From Pseudomonadota bacterium (GTDB lineage Bacteria; Pseudomonadota; Alphaproteobacteria; Rhizobiales; Hyphomicrobiaceae), in NCBI GenBank assembly GCA_018242215.1, contig JAFECG010000027.1, positions 262,001 to 326,000 on the forward strand: 64,000 nucleotides of DNA, in the 5' to 3' direction. The notes under the pieces are model-generated. The model was given only the letters and a program-made list of their open reading frames with translations, was not told where the DNA came from and did no database searches. The position numbers and the translations under genes are program-made. Within the stretch, counting starts at the first letter, position 1; each line of letters begins with the position of its first letter. Shown here piece after piece: positions 1 through 8,693 of this stretch.

Positions 1-2409
1 CAATTGCGCACGTGCCGGATAGCGCGTCCAGGCAACCTCGACCTCGAGGGGTTCGGCCGCAAGCCAGTCTGCACTCACTCCGTCGTCAGAACGGACATAG
101 CCCATGCCGAGCGATGCTCCGATGCGATGCCCATAACCACCTGATGTGATCGAACCAACGATTTTCCCGGCGCGCCAGATTGGCTCCTCATGATAGAGCA
201 TCGGCGCGTCGGGACCTTCGAGCATGACTTGCACAAGCCTCTTCTTCAGCGGACCGGCGTCGCGTTGTCTCAAGAGCGTTTCGCGCCCGATGAAGCCACC
301 CGCCTTCTCCCAGGCCACCGCGAATCCAAGTCCCGCTTCCAGCGGCGTGTCATCTTCCCCGATATCGTGCCCCCAGTGCCGGTATCCCTTCTCCATCCGC
401 AGCGAGTTCATCGCGAAGTAGCCCGCGTGCTTGAGGCCGAACGCCTTTCCCGCCTCCGCGAGAACATCGAAAATGTGCTGCGCGAATTCGGCGGGCATCA
501 GAATTTCAAATCCAAGTTCGCCGACGAAGGTCACGCGATTGACGCGCGCCTTCGCATATCCGATCTCAATTTCGCGGCTCGTCCCGAACGGGAATGCTTC
601 GTTCGACAGGTCAGCATTCGAAATGGAACTGAGGAGAGCCCGAGATTTCGGTCCCATCAGCGCCAGCATCGGCAGACCTGAAGAGATATCGCGTGCGAAG
701 ACGTGCGCATCTTTCGGCAAATGCCGGGTTAGCCACGTGAAATCCCGGATTTGCGACGCCGCAATCGAAACGACCAGGAAAGACGTTTCGGAAACCCGCG
801 TGACCGTAACGTCGGCTTCGATACCGCCGCGCGCATTCAGCCACTGGGTATAGACGAGCCGGCCGACCGGAACGTCGATATCGTTGGCGCAAATGCGGTT
901 GAGCGCAGCGCACGCGTCGCGCCCGTCGACCGCGAATTTCACGAAACAACTGTGGTCGAACAGCGCCGCCCCGTCCCGCGTTTGATGGCATTCGTCCGCA
1001 GCCAGATCGAACCAGTTCTGACGTCCGTAGCTGTATTCAATTTCAGGCTTGGTGCCGGGTGCACCGAAAAATCCGGGACGCTCATAACCGGCGGCTTCCG
1101 TCATGAAGGCGCCCTCCGCAATGAGTCGATCATGAAACGGGCTCCGCCGCACGCCGCGCGCCGTTTCGAATTGCCGATAGGGCCAGTGCATATCGAAGAG
1201 AAGGCCCAGGGTCTCTGTCGTCCGATCGTAAAGATATTTCGCATTCGACTGGAACGGATGCATGCGCCGGACATCGACGTCCATCAATTCCACGGGCGGC
1301 CGGCCATCACGAATCCACTGCGACAACGCCTTGCCGACACCACCCGACGACAGGATCCCGATGGAATTGAAACCACACGCGCAGAAAAGATTTTCAACTT
1401 CCGGCGTCTCGCCAAGCAGATAACGGTCGTCAGGCGTGAAACTTTCCGGACCACAGAAGAAGAGCTGAATCCCCGCGTTTCCAAGCATCGGGACACGGTT
1501 GATCGCCGTCTGCAGGATCGGTTCGAAATGCTCGAAGTCCTCCGGCAGCGAGTCGAAGCAGAAGTCCGCCGAGATACCGTCGTGGCCCCAGGGCTTCGCC
1601 TGCTTCTCGAAGCATCCGAGCAGAAGCTTGCCTGCATCCTCTTTGTAGTAGGCTTCCTCGTCGGTCACGAAGAGAACCGGGAGATCTCGCGGCAGATCCG
1701 GGAGCTGCTCGGTGACGATGTAGAAGTGCTCGGCCGCGTGCAGCGGCAGTGATACGCCGCTCAACGCCGCGAACTCGCGCGACCACATTCCGCCCGAAAT
1801 GACGACCTTGTCGGCGCGCACTTCGCCACGATCGGTAATTGCACCGATGGCACGGCCGTTCTCGACCAGAATGCGCTCGACACGAATGTTCTCGAGAATG
1901 GTCGCACCGGCGTTGCGCGCCCCCTTGGCCATCGCGACCGTCACGTCGACGGGATTGACCTGTCCGTCCTTCGGCATCCAGAGACCGCCGACGATCCCTT
2001 CGATGTTGAGCGGAGACCAGCGCTCTTTCAGCTCCTCGGGTCGCAGGACTTCGACAGGCAATCCGAAATTGCGCGCCATCGATGCGCCGCGCTTCAGCTC
2101 TTCAAAACGGCCTTCAGTCTTCGCGACGCGGAGCGCGCCGTTCTGACGGAAGCCCGTCGCCTGTCCGGTTTCGGCTTCCAGACTTGAAAAGAGTTCGCCA
2201 GTGTATTTCGCGAGCTCTGTCATGTTGCGCGTCGCGCGCAGCTGTGTGACCAAGCCAGCCGCGTGCCAAGTCGTGCCGCACGTCAGCTGCTTGCGCTCGC
2301 AGAGCATCACGTCCGTAATGCCGAGCTTTGCGAGATGGTAGGCAATTGAGACGCCCGCAACACCCCCGCCAACGATCAGAACTTCGACGCGATTCCGGTA
2401 CGACCCCAT
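1..2409 (-). CDS. Dimethylglycine/sarcosine dehydrogenase-like FAD and GcvT-domain oxidoreductase, partial
   Basis: The reading frame is open from ATG at 2409 to the window edge, about 803 codons, so only the last few residues are missing. The N-terminus has a Rossmann FAD motif ([17 protein letters not shown], residues 10-26). It also has GTTWHAAGL, whose His49 matches the histidine that carries covalent FAD in dimethylglycine and sarcosine dehydrogenases. The C-terminal half is a GcvT-type folate-binding domain with [12 protein letters not shown]. Family members oxidatively demethylate N-methylated glycines and pass the one-carbon unit to tetrahydrofolate. The gene lies 165 bp downstream of an ABC transporter operon on the same strand, so the transporter may supply its substrate. 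The exact substrate cannot be read from sequence. Confidence 0.88.
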   Translation of the reverse strand, partial: MGSYRNRVEVLIVGGGVAGVSIAYHLAKLGITDVMLCERKQLTCGTTWHAAGLVTQLRATRNMTELAKYTGELFSSLEAETGQATGFRQNGALRVAKTEGRFEELKRGASMARNFGLPVEVLRPEELKERWSPLNIEGIVGGLWMPKDGQVNPVDVTVAMAKGARNAGATILENIRVERILVENGRAIGAITDRGEVRADKVVISGGMWSREFAALSGVSLPLHAAEHFYIVTEQLPDLPRDLPVLFVTDEEAYYKEDAGKLLLGCFEKQAKPWGHDGISADFCFDSLPEDFEHFEPILQTAINRVPMLGNAGIQLFFCGPESFTPDDRYLLGETPEVENLFCACGFNSIGILSSGGVGKALSQWIRDGRPPVELMDVDVRRMHPFQSNAKYLYDRTTETLGLLFDMHWPYRQFETARGVRRSPFHDRLIAEGAFMTEAAGYERPGFFGAPGTKPEIEYSYGRQNWFDLAADECHQTRDGAALFDHSCFVKFAVDGRDACAALNRICANDIDVPVGRLVYTQWLNARGGIEADVTVTRVSETSFLVVSIAASQIRDFTWLTRHLPKDAHVFARDISSGLPMLALMGPKSRALLSSISNADLSNEAFPFGTSREIEIGYAKARVNRVTFVGELGFEILMPAEFAQHIFDVLAEAGKAFGLKHAGYFAMNSLRMEKGYRHWGHDIGEDDTPLEAGLGFAVAWEKAGGFIGRETLLRQRDAGPLKKRLVQVMLEGPDAPMLYHEEPIWRAGKIVGSITSGGYGHRIGASLGMGYVRSDDGVSADWLAAEPLEVEVAWTRYPARAQL

Positions 2410-2457
2410 AAATTTTGCCTGTTCGACTGATTGATTGTGGGCTTTTGTGTCATCATA

Positions 2458-2489
2458 TATGTGAAATTTTCAAGTTATTTTTTCACATA
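2458..2489. promoter_or_regulatory. AT-rich inverted repeat upstream of the dehydrogenase gene
   Basis: TATGTGAAA (2458-2466) and TTTCACATA (2481-2489) form a perfect 9-bp inverted repeat with a 14-base spacer. It sits about 50 bp upstream of the dehydrogenase ATG in an unusually AT-rich gap. It could be a regulator operator or a weak hairpin after the permease gene. No T-run follows it on the minus strand, so I favour an operator. Confidence 0.4.
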
Positions 2490-2574
2490 CATGATCTACA
2501 GAGGTAAGATATTTCGGCGGATCTACGAGCTAGGATGTCGGCGGCTTGGCGCATGGGACAATAGAATCTCGAAG

Positions 2575-3378
2575 CTACCGGCGCCGGGAAAGCGCATACC
2601 AGGCGTACGCTAGGCCTACGGTCGAAAAGACGGATGCCGCCAAGACGAAGGATGCGACCGCGATCTGTGGAGAGGCGCTCGATCGCAGCGAAAGCCAGAG
2701 CATCACGGGTAGCGTCTGCGTATCGCGCGTCGTGAGAAAGAGCGCCATGATGAACTCGTTGAGCGACGTGATGAAAGCGAAAAGCCCGGCGGAGACGATC
2801 CCGGTCATCGCAACCGGCACGATGACATTGAAGAACGCCCGGAGCGGCGGAGCCCCAAGATCGCCGGCGGCCTCGATCAGCCCTTGATCGAGCGTTTCAA
2901 ATGTCGGAACGAGGACAGTAATTGCCAGCGGAAGTGCCCAGAGCGTGTGGGCGCACGCCACCAGAAACTTCGAGCCGAAGAGTTCTGTGCCAAAGAGCGT
3001 GACCGAGCCGAGGCCCATCGCCACCGATATTCCAAGCACCACGCCCGGCACGAAGAGCGGCAGGATCATGAGCGTCTGCAGCAGAGGCCGTGCACGCGTG
3101 CTGCGGGCAAGCGCATAGGCCGTTGGCAAGGCCAGCGCCATCGACATGACGGTGGTCAGCAACGCGATCTCGATCGAGTTCCACGCTGCATTGATCCATT
3201 GCTGATCCTTGAGAAACTCTCCGAACCACCGGACCGAAAAACCGCGGATCGGAAAGCGGATGACGTTGTCGTCGCTGAAGGCCATCACCGCCGTAATTCC
3301 GATCGGCACGATGACATACAGTGTGAAAAGCGCAGCGAAGGTCCGGTGCAGATATCGGAACGCGCGTTCCTCAAACAT
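2575..3378 (-). CDS. ABC transporter permease, PotC-like (polyamine/opine type)
   Basis: This 267-residue inner-membrane protein has about six hydrophobic segments. Its cytoplasmic EAA-type loop (EAAGDLGAPPLRAFF, near residue 170) docks with the ATPase. Size and N-terminal layout fit the PotC class of binding-protein-dependent permeases. It is the last gene of the four-gene transporter operon, and its start overlaps the end of the preceding permease by 8 bp, which suggests translational coupling. The transported compound is probably an amine or N-methylated amino acid judging from the downstream dehydrogenase, but PotC-like proteins carry many substrates. Confidence 0.88.
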   Translation of the reverse strand: MFEERAFRYLHRTFAALFTLYVIVPIGITAVMAFSDDNVIRFPIRGFSVRWFGEFLKDQQWINAAWNSIEIALLTTVMSMALALPTAYALARSTRARPLLQTLMILPLFVPGVVLGISVAMGLGSVTLFGTELFGSKFLVACAHTLWALPLAITVLVPTFETLDQGLIEAAGDLGAPPLRAFFNVIVPVAMTGIVSAGLFAFITSLNEFIMALFLTTRDTQTLPVMLWLSLRSSASPQIAVASFVLAASVFSTVGLAYAWYALSRRR

Positions 3379-4261
3379 GGCGCCCGCCCTTTCTGTGACG
3401 CAGCCACTGCGTCAGCAGTGCGGCGAACGCAATGATCGCGATCAGCACCACCGACAGCGCAGCAGCCATGGGCCAGTTGCGCCGCGTGAGCATCTGCAGC
3501 TGGATCTCATAGGGCACGGTCCAGAGAGAGTCGGGACCGAGCGCATTCGTAGTCGCGTAGATCCCCATCGTGAACACGAAGGCCTGCGTGAACGCCGCCG
3601 CGATGCCCCCTTTGGCGAGCGGTAGCAGGACCGTAAAGAACGTTCTGACGGGAGAAGCGCCGAGATCGGCGCTGGCGGTCAAGAGGCCGCGATCGATGCC
3701 GTTAAGAACGCTGAGGATCGAAAAGAAGCAGTAGGAGACCGAGATGTAGGAAAGCCCCACCACCGCTGCGAGTTCCGTCCCGAGCAAATTCGTCTTCTGC
3801 TGACTGAGACCGGTCGACACGAGCGCATACGAGAGCAGACCGTTGTAAGGAAAGAAGATGCGCCAGCCGATGATGACGGAAACTTCCGAGATCAGCATCG
3901 GCCCAAGTGCCACGGCGAGGAAAATCAGCCGCGTGCTGCCGTCTCGAAGCCAAACGAATTGCGCAAAGAAAAACGCAGCGACCACCGTGACTCCGGCCGT
4001 GACGAGCGAGATGTAGACGGTCTTCGCGATTTCAGTGAGCATCGCCGGCTCGGTGAGAACGGCGAGGTAGTTCTCGAGCGTCCAGGCTTCGACGAAAACC
4101 GTGGCACCCGAATGCGCGTTGAAGCTCATGCGCAGCAGATAAAGGAGCGGCCAACCGAAAACAAAGACGATGAAGATGAGAGCCGGCACCAGCAGCCACG
4201 GGACGTTTGCGGTCAACGCAGACATCGCCGAACGGCGGGGAAGGATGTCGGTGTTCGCCAT
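3371..4261 (-). CDS. ABC transporter permease, PotB-like
   Basis: This 296-residue protein has an N-terminal membrane anchor (WLLVPALIFIVFVFGWPLLY) and about six transmembrane segments. An EAA-like loop, TASADLGASPVRTFF, lies near residue 195. It pairs with the PotC-like protein to form the membrane channel of the importer. Its ATG shares one base with the TGA of the ATPase gene (TGATG), and its end overlaps the next permease gene, so the operon is tightly packed. Confidence 0.88.
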   Translation of the reverse strand: MANTDILPRRSAMSALTANVPWLLVPALIFIVFVFGWPLLYLLRMSFNAHSGATVFVEAWTLENYLAVLTEPAMLTEIAKTVYISLVTAGVTVVAAFFFAQFVWLRDGSTRLIFLAVALGPMLISEVSVIIGWRIFFPYNGLLSYALVSTGLSQQKTNLLGTELAAVVGLSYISVSYCFFSILSVLNGIDRGLLTASADLGASPVRTFFTVLLPLAKGGIAAAFTQAFVFTMGIYATTNALGPDSLWTVPYEIQLQMLTRRNWPMAAALSVVLIAIIAFAALLTQWLRHRKGGRHV

Positions 4262-5253
4262 CAGGGTAACGGGAAATAGGTTGCGTCGGCGCTTTTCCAG
4301 CCGATCCGGATCATATGATCCGGACCGACCGTCGGAGCCTTCGCACTGTCGAAGAACAGTGTGCCGTGCTCCGTCTCCGCGTGAATTCGGTAGGTCCCGC
4401 CGAGATATTCGATCGTGGTGACGCGTCCCACCAGGACGTTCTCGGCGCCGGACCCGTTGACGAGAGCAAGCTTCGACGGACGGATGAACAGTCGCCCGCT
4501 CGAACCGATTGCCGATTGCGGCGGCAGATTGAGCGAGCAGGACTCACCAACGAAGGTATAGACGAACTCGCTCGCGGGCCTCTCGAAGATTTCGATCGGC
4601 GTGCCGATCTGCTCGATTTTGCCCTGGTTCATGACGGCGATACGGTCTGAAAGCGCCATCGCCTCGTTCTGGTCGTGCGTCACGAACACGGCCGTATAGC
4701 CGAGCTCCTCGTGCAGCCGGTGGATTTCGGCGCGCAATTCGAGTTTGAGCTTGAGATCGAGCGCACTCATCGGCTCGTCGAACAGCAGGATGCTCGGCTC
4801 GACGACCATTGCGCGAGCCAGCGCCACACGTTGGCGCTGGCCGCCGGACATTTCCGATGGATAACGCTCGCTGAAGTCCGCCATTCGCACGACTTCGAGA
4901 ATGCGGCTGACACGCGGAGCGATATCGGCGCTCGGCGTGCCGCGCATTCTCAAGCCATAAGCGACGTTTTCCGCGACCGTCAGATGCGGAAAGAGTGCGC
5001 CGGATTGGAAGACCGTTGCCGTATCACGCTTATAGCTCGGCAGCCGGTCGACCTTGCGCCCCATGATTTCGATGGTGCCGCTATCAGGACGGTCCATGCC
5101 GCCGATGAGGCGGAGAGTGGTTGTCTTTCCACATCCACTTGGTCCGAGGAGTGTCAGAAACTCTCCCTGCTCGACGACGAGATCGATCCCGTCGACCGCA
5201 GCATGATGTCCGTAACGTTTAACGACATTTTCCAATCGAAGGGCACAAACCAT
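4261..5253 (-). CDS. ABC transporter ATP-binding protein, PotA-like
   Basis: This 330-residue ATPase energises the importer. Walker A is GPSGCGKTT (near residue 38), the Q-loop is in TATVFQSGALFPHLTV, the signature is MSGGQRQRVALARA, Walker B is ILLFDEPMSALD and the H-loop is VTHDQNEA. The last ~100 residues fit a TOBE_2 regulatory domain, as in PotA, UgpC and MalK. It begins 6 bp after the binding-protein gene and overlaps the next gene by one base. Confidence 0.92.
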   Translation of the reverse strand: MVCALRLENVVKRYGHHAAVDGIDLVVEQGEFLTLLGPSGCGKTTTLRLIGGMDRPDSGTIEIMGRKVDRLPSYKRDTATVFQSGALFPHLTVAENVAYGLRMRGTPSADIAPRVSRILEVVRMADFSERYPSEMSGGQRQRVALARAMVVEPSILLFDEPMSALDLKLKLELRAEIHRLHEELGYTAVFVTHDQNEAMALSDRIAVMNQGKIEQIGTPIEIFERPASEFVYTFVGESCSLNLPPQSAIGSSGRLFIRPSKLALVNGSGAENVLVGRVTTIEYLGGTYRIHAETEHGTLFFDSAKAPTVGPDHMIRIGWKSADATYFPLP

Positions 5254-5259
5254 TCCGCC

Positions 5260-6423
5260 TCAGCCCTTTGACGTCTTCAGCACCGCTTTCTGAAAGCGCT
5301 CGCCCATCGCATCGAAGTTGGGTAACAAGCGCTCTAGGCCAGTCATTGTCATCGGTCGCACGTTCTTCACCAAGTCTTCGTTGGTCTTCGGATAATTGTG
5401 CCAGAACGCCGGGACCGTCACGTCTTTTCGCGACATCACCGACATTTGCACCTGAATGAAGCGGTTTTGCGTATCCTTCTCGAGAAGATAGCCGAGGAAC
5501 ATATCGGCCAGCGCATCGTGCTGCGTGCCTTTGACTTTAATGTACCAGTCGCCGTAGGCGACAGTGCCATCGTCCGGGATGCCCGTCTTATAGTTCGGAC
5601 CGCCATTCTGCATGAGCCCCAGCGCATCTGCCGAATAGATCTCGGCGAAGGCCGCTTGTTCCTGCAGCATCAGGAAGGAGAGTTCGGCCCCATCCTTATA
5701 ATATTTCGCCGGACGCAAGCGCTCGACGGCATCGAAGACTGGATCGGATGCCATGCCCGGCTTCCAATCATAGAAAGCGTTGAAATCCTTCTTGGCGCCC
5801 CAGATCGCCGAGATCGCGATGAGCCACCAGTAGGCACCCGCATCGAGAGCAAGCTTCCGCTCGAGGCTCTTGTCCCACATCGTCGACCAGCTCAGCGGCT
5901 TGTCCGCCGTCAGCGCTGTGTTCAGCATCGGCAGCGCGAAACCCAACCCAAGCGGCACGCCATAGTCGCGCGCCGATTCCGGACGAACCGTCAGGAAAAA
6001 CGGCTGAACGTCAGCGAGCTGCGGAAATTTCGAGCGGTCCGACTTCGCGTAGAGTCCCTCAGCGAGCGCACCGAGCGTGGTGTATTCTTCGGAAACCGTG
6101 ATGTCGAAGGGCGGCTTGCCGGCTGGAGCTGCCTTCATCTGGGCGACCATTTGATCCCAGCCACCGACCAGCGAGACGTTGGTGCCATATTGTGCGTTGA
6201 ACGGATCGGAGATCGCCGACTTGAAGGAATCGAGGTACCCGCCCGACCAGGCGCAAACCGTCAGTTCCTCGCCCCTGAATGCGTCCTTCGCGTCCGCAGC
6301 CCGTGCTTTGCCGATGATCGCCGGCATCGGCAGTACGGCGGCCGCGGCCACGACACCGCCGGTTTGCAGAAGCTGCCTGCGCGTGAAGCCGCGATTGTCG
6401 GTCTTGCCTTCCCCGTCACTCAT
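5260..6423 (-). CDS. ABC transporter substrate-binding protein with Tat signal, PotD-like
   Basis: I chose ATG at 6423 (387 residues) because GGGAG lies eight bases upstream; a longer frame from 6495 has no good ribosome site. The N-terminus carries a twin-arginine signal (FTRRQLLQTGG, then a hydrophobic stretch ending near KARAADA). The protein is therefore probably exported folded through Tat. The remainder matches the extracellular binding proteins of spermidine/putrescine-type importers (LTVCAWSGGYLDSF). It is the first gene of the transporter operon and faces a divergent hydrolase gene across a long intergenic region. The ligand is unknown. Confidence 0.86.
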   Translation of the reverse strand: MSDGEGKTDNRGFTRRQLLQTGGVVAAAAVLPMPAIIGKARAADAKDAFRGEELTVCAWSGGYLDSFKSAISDPFNAQYGTNVSLVGGWDQMVAQMKAAPAGKPPFDITVSEEYTTLGALAEGLYAKSDRSKFPQLADVQPFFLTVRPESARDYGVPLGLGFALPMLNTALTADKPLSWSTMWDKSLERKLALDAGAYWWLIAISAIWGAKKDFNAFYDWKPGMASDPVFDAVERLRPAKYYKDGAELSFLMLQEQAAFAEIYSADALGLMQNGGPNYKTGIPDDGTVAYGDWYIKVKGTQHDALADMFLGYLLEKDTQNRFIQVQMSVMSRKDVTVPAFWHNYPKTNEDLVKNVRPMTMTGLERLLPNFDAMGERFQKAVLKTSKG

Positions 6424-7098
6424 TTCAGAAACTCCCGATTGGCTGGTGGTGCTGATACGAACCGCGCCGGACCCGACAACCTGTGCCGTTTCCATGGCGT
6501 CAGAAGAGGAGCGCTCATGCGCAATGACGTTGCCGACGCCGTGGTTCTTTGCGCGAAGGCTCGGCGTAGTGTCGTGAAGTCGACGAGAAAGTCAGATGTA
6601 CGCTCGCCCCGCGAAAGCGGACCGCGCGCCGGACCACAGGTGCCCGCAACGCCGAACCCAGCCAGCCAGTCGAGGATGCTCGCGGCGGAACATCGGACTA
6701 CCACCGAATGATTGGAGCGATTTTCCGAGCCGAAGAGCATTGCGTAATCTGGCAAAGATGATCCTGTTCTGTTGCAGTGCACACACTTCTTCGGCTCGAA
6801 AGCACATGGTTTGTGCTGACGAGCGGACCGGCAGGATCAATGTAAAAAGAGATGCGCCAGAACGTCTCTCGCAATATTGCGCAATTCTGACGGGGCGCAG
6901 TCGCCGCTTGGCCTTCGGTGTCTCCCAGCGCAACGACCTTCAGGAACGAAGGCACATTAGCTCTTTAATCCAGGCGATTCAGGCGCACGTCACATAGCTG
7001 CCCTTCGAGCGAGAGGGGAATTTCTTCATAGAAAGCAATTGACTCGCGCCACTTCCACATGATTTTCGGAAACGATTGCAGTGCGCCCGGAAAGAGAA
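6424..7098. promoter_or_regulatory. 675-bp divergent intergenic region with overlapping palindromes
   Basis: I see no convincing gene between the binding-protein gene and the hydrolase gene; short frames here lack ribosome sites and family resemblance. The region must hold both divergent promoters. CGCAATATTGCG (6870-6881) is a perfect palindrome and overlaps a second one, ATTGCGCAAT (6875-6884). This arrangement is reminiscent of an operator for a shared regulator, although no regulator gene is adjacent. Confidence 0.4.
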
Positions 7099-8340
7099 AT
7101 GCGGACCAACCTCCAGATCAACGCAAGACGGCTGTGGGAGAGCCTGATGACGACCGCCAGATTTGGCGGCACCGAGAAAGGAGGTATCAGACGGCTCGCA
7201 CTTTCGGATGAGGACAAGCAGGTTCGCGATTGGTTCAAGGCCGAATGCGAGGCCCTAGGTTGCACCGTTACGGCTGACGAGGTGGGCAATATGTTTGCGA
7301 CGCGTGCCGGTCGCGACAATCGCCTTCCTCCAATCGCAATGGGCTCGCATCTCGACACCCAGCCGACCGGCGGCAAGTTCGACGGCGCCCTCGGCGTTCT
7401 CGCGGCACTCGAAGTCATGCGCACTTTGCATGAGCAGGATTACGAGACAAACGCCCCGATCGAGATCGTCAATTGGACGAACGAAGAGGGCTCGCGCTTC
7501 CCGCCCGCAATGCTGGCTTCGGGCGTCTTCGCGGGTGTTTTCCCGCCCGAATATGCTTACGAGCGCACCGACCGCGACGGCATTACGTTTCTGGAAGCGC
7601 TCGAACGCATCAGCTATCGCGGCCCGGCGAAAGCGGGAGATCACAAGCTTTCCGCCATGTTCGAGCTTCATATCGAGCAGGGCCCGATCCTCGAAAACGA
7701 AAAAAAGATGATCGGCGTCGTTACCGGCGTCCAGGGGATGCGTTGGTACGAAATCACCATCAACGGCGAGGATGCGCACACGGGCGCCACACCAATGTAT
7801 CTGCGCAAGAACGCGCTCCTCGGCGCCGCGCAAATCATTGAGGCTGTGGATGCTATCGGCCAGAAACACCAGCCGGGCGTCGCGACGGTCGGCCTGATCG
7901 AAAACAAGCCCAACAGCCGCAATGTCGTACCTGGAGAGGTCTTCCTGACGGTAGACCTGCGCCATCCCGATGAAACCGCCCTGAACGACATGGAATCGGA
8001 ACTGCGATCCGCGCTTGAGTGCACGATGAGCGCGCTCAAACTCGCATACGAGGAAAAGAAGATTTGGGGCTCGCCAGCGGTAAAATTTGCGCCCGAGCTG
8101 ATCGACTTCGTACGCGACGCGGCCACGAAATCCGGTTTCGCGATGCGCGACATGGTCTCCGGCGCCGGTCACGACGCCGCCTATGTTGCCCGCGTGGCGC
8201 CAACGACGATGATCTTCGTGCCGTGCGAAGGCGGACTCAGCCACAATGAAGCCGAAGCGACGAGCTCCGAGGAATGCGCCGCCGGCGCGCAAGTCCTGCT
8301 CGACGCGGTGATCGCTTGCGATCAATCGCTCGCCAAATAG
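7099..8340 (+). CDS. M20-family Zn-dependent carbamoylase/ureidohydrolase
   Basis: This 413-residue enzyme belongs to the hydantoinase/carbamoylase branch of the M20 amidohydrolases. The members include N-carbamoyl-L-amino acid hydrolase, beta-ureidopropionase and allantoate amidohydrolase. Visible metal and catalytic motifs are MGSHLDTQPTGGKFDGALG, NWTNEEGSRF, HIEQGPILE, the dimerisation-domain HTGATPM and VSGAGHDAA. I chose ATG at 7099 because GGAAAGAG lies just upstream; GTG at 7081 is an in-frame alternative. The expected reaction removes a carbamoyl group as CO2 and ammonia. Its neighbour is an N-methylamino-acid dehydrogenase system, so an N-carbamoylated or hydantoin-derived substrate is possible but unproven. 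Confidence 0.88.
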   Translation: MRTNLQINARRLWESLMTTARFGGTEKGGIRRLALSDEDKQVRDWFKAECEALGCTVTADEVGNMFATRAGRDNRLPPIAMGSHLDTQPTGGKFDGALGVLAALEVMRTLHEQDYETNAPIEIVNWTNEEGSRFPPAMLASGVFAGVFPPEYAYERTDRDGITFLEALERISYRGPAKAGDHKLSAMFELHIEQGPILENEKKMIGVVTGVQGMRWYEITINGEDAHTGATPMYLRKNALLGAAQIIEAVDAIGQKHQPGVATVGLIENKPNSRNVVPGEVFLTVDLRHPDETALNDMESELRSALECTMSALKLAYEEKKIWGSPAVKFAPELIDFVRDAATKSGFAMRDMVSGAGHDAAYVARVAPTTMIFVPCEGGLSHNEAEATSSEECAAGAQVLLDAVIACDQSLAK

Positions 8341-8348
8341 ATGAACCT

Positions 8349-8681
8349 CTACTTGCCGCCGGTCGGGCCGTTGCTCAGGTAATCCACGATCCCGGCGACG
8401 TCACTATCGGGAACGGGAGCCTTGTAGACGTTGATCATCTTCTTGACGATTCCTTCCCAGGTCGTCTTCGAAAGCTTTGGTTGAACAAGCACCATGCCTG
8501 CCGAATGGCACGTCAGGCAGTTGTTGTTCACAGGATCGGCACCCGCGCCCGTGAACATCCGGTCGCCGGTGGGCAGCTCGAAGCTTTCGGATTTGAGTTC
8601 AGGTACATCCTTTGCAGTTGCCGATCCGCCGAGGACAGCAACCGCGAGCAGAACACCGAATGTTTGCGCAAAGCGTTGCAT
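8349..8681 (-). CDS. sorB: SorB-like cytochrome c subunit of sulfite dehydrogenase
   Basis: This 110-residue secreted protein has a signal peptide ending near SATA-KDV (residue 23). It has one c-type haem site, CLTCH (Cys55, Cys58, His59). It starts 12 bp after the molybdopterin sulfite oxidase gene, the same arrangement as sorAB, where the cytochrome accepts electrons from the Mo subunit in the periplasm. The likely axial methionine lies in the C-terminal half (KKMINVYK). The gene ends 8 bp from the end of the convergent hydrolase gene. Confidence 0.85.
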   Translation of the reverse strand: MQRFAQTFGVLLAVAVLGGSATAKDVPELKSESFELPTGDRMFTGAGADPVNNNCLTCHSAGMVLVQPKLSKTTWEGIVKKMINVYKAPVPDSDVAGIVDYLSNGPTGGK

Positions 8682-8693
8682 AGGTCTTTCTCC

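Noticed and set aside
751-1752. 333-codon plus-strand open frame
   Set aside because: It is the antisense of the dehydrogenase gene, whose minus-strand frame shows clear FAD and GcvT motifs; the plus frame is rich in Arg and His and has no domain.
5398-6711. 437-codon plus-strand open frame
   Set aside because: It lies opposite the ABC binding-protein gene with a Tat signal; composition and lack of motifs mark it as a shadow of high-GC codon use.
7255-8325. 356-codon minus-strand open frame
   Set aside because: It is antisense to the M20 hydrolase, which has all metal-binding motifs.
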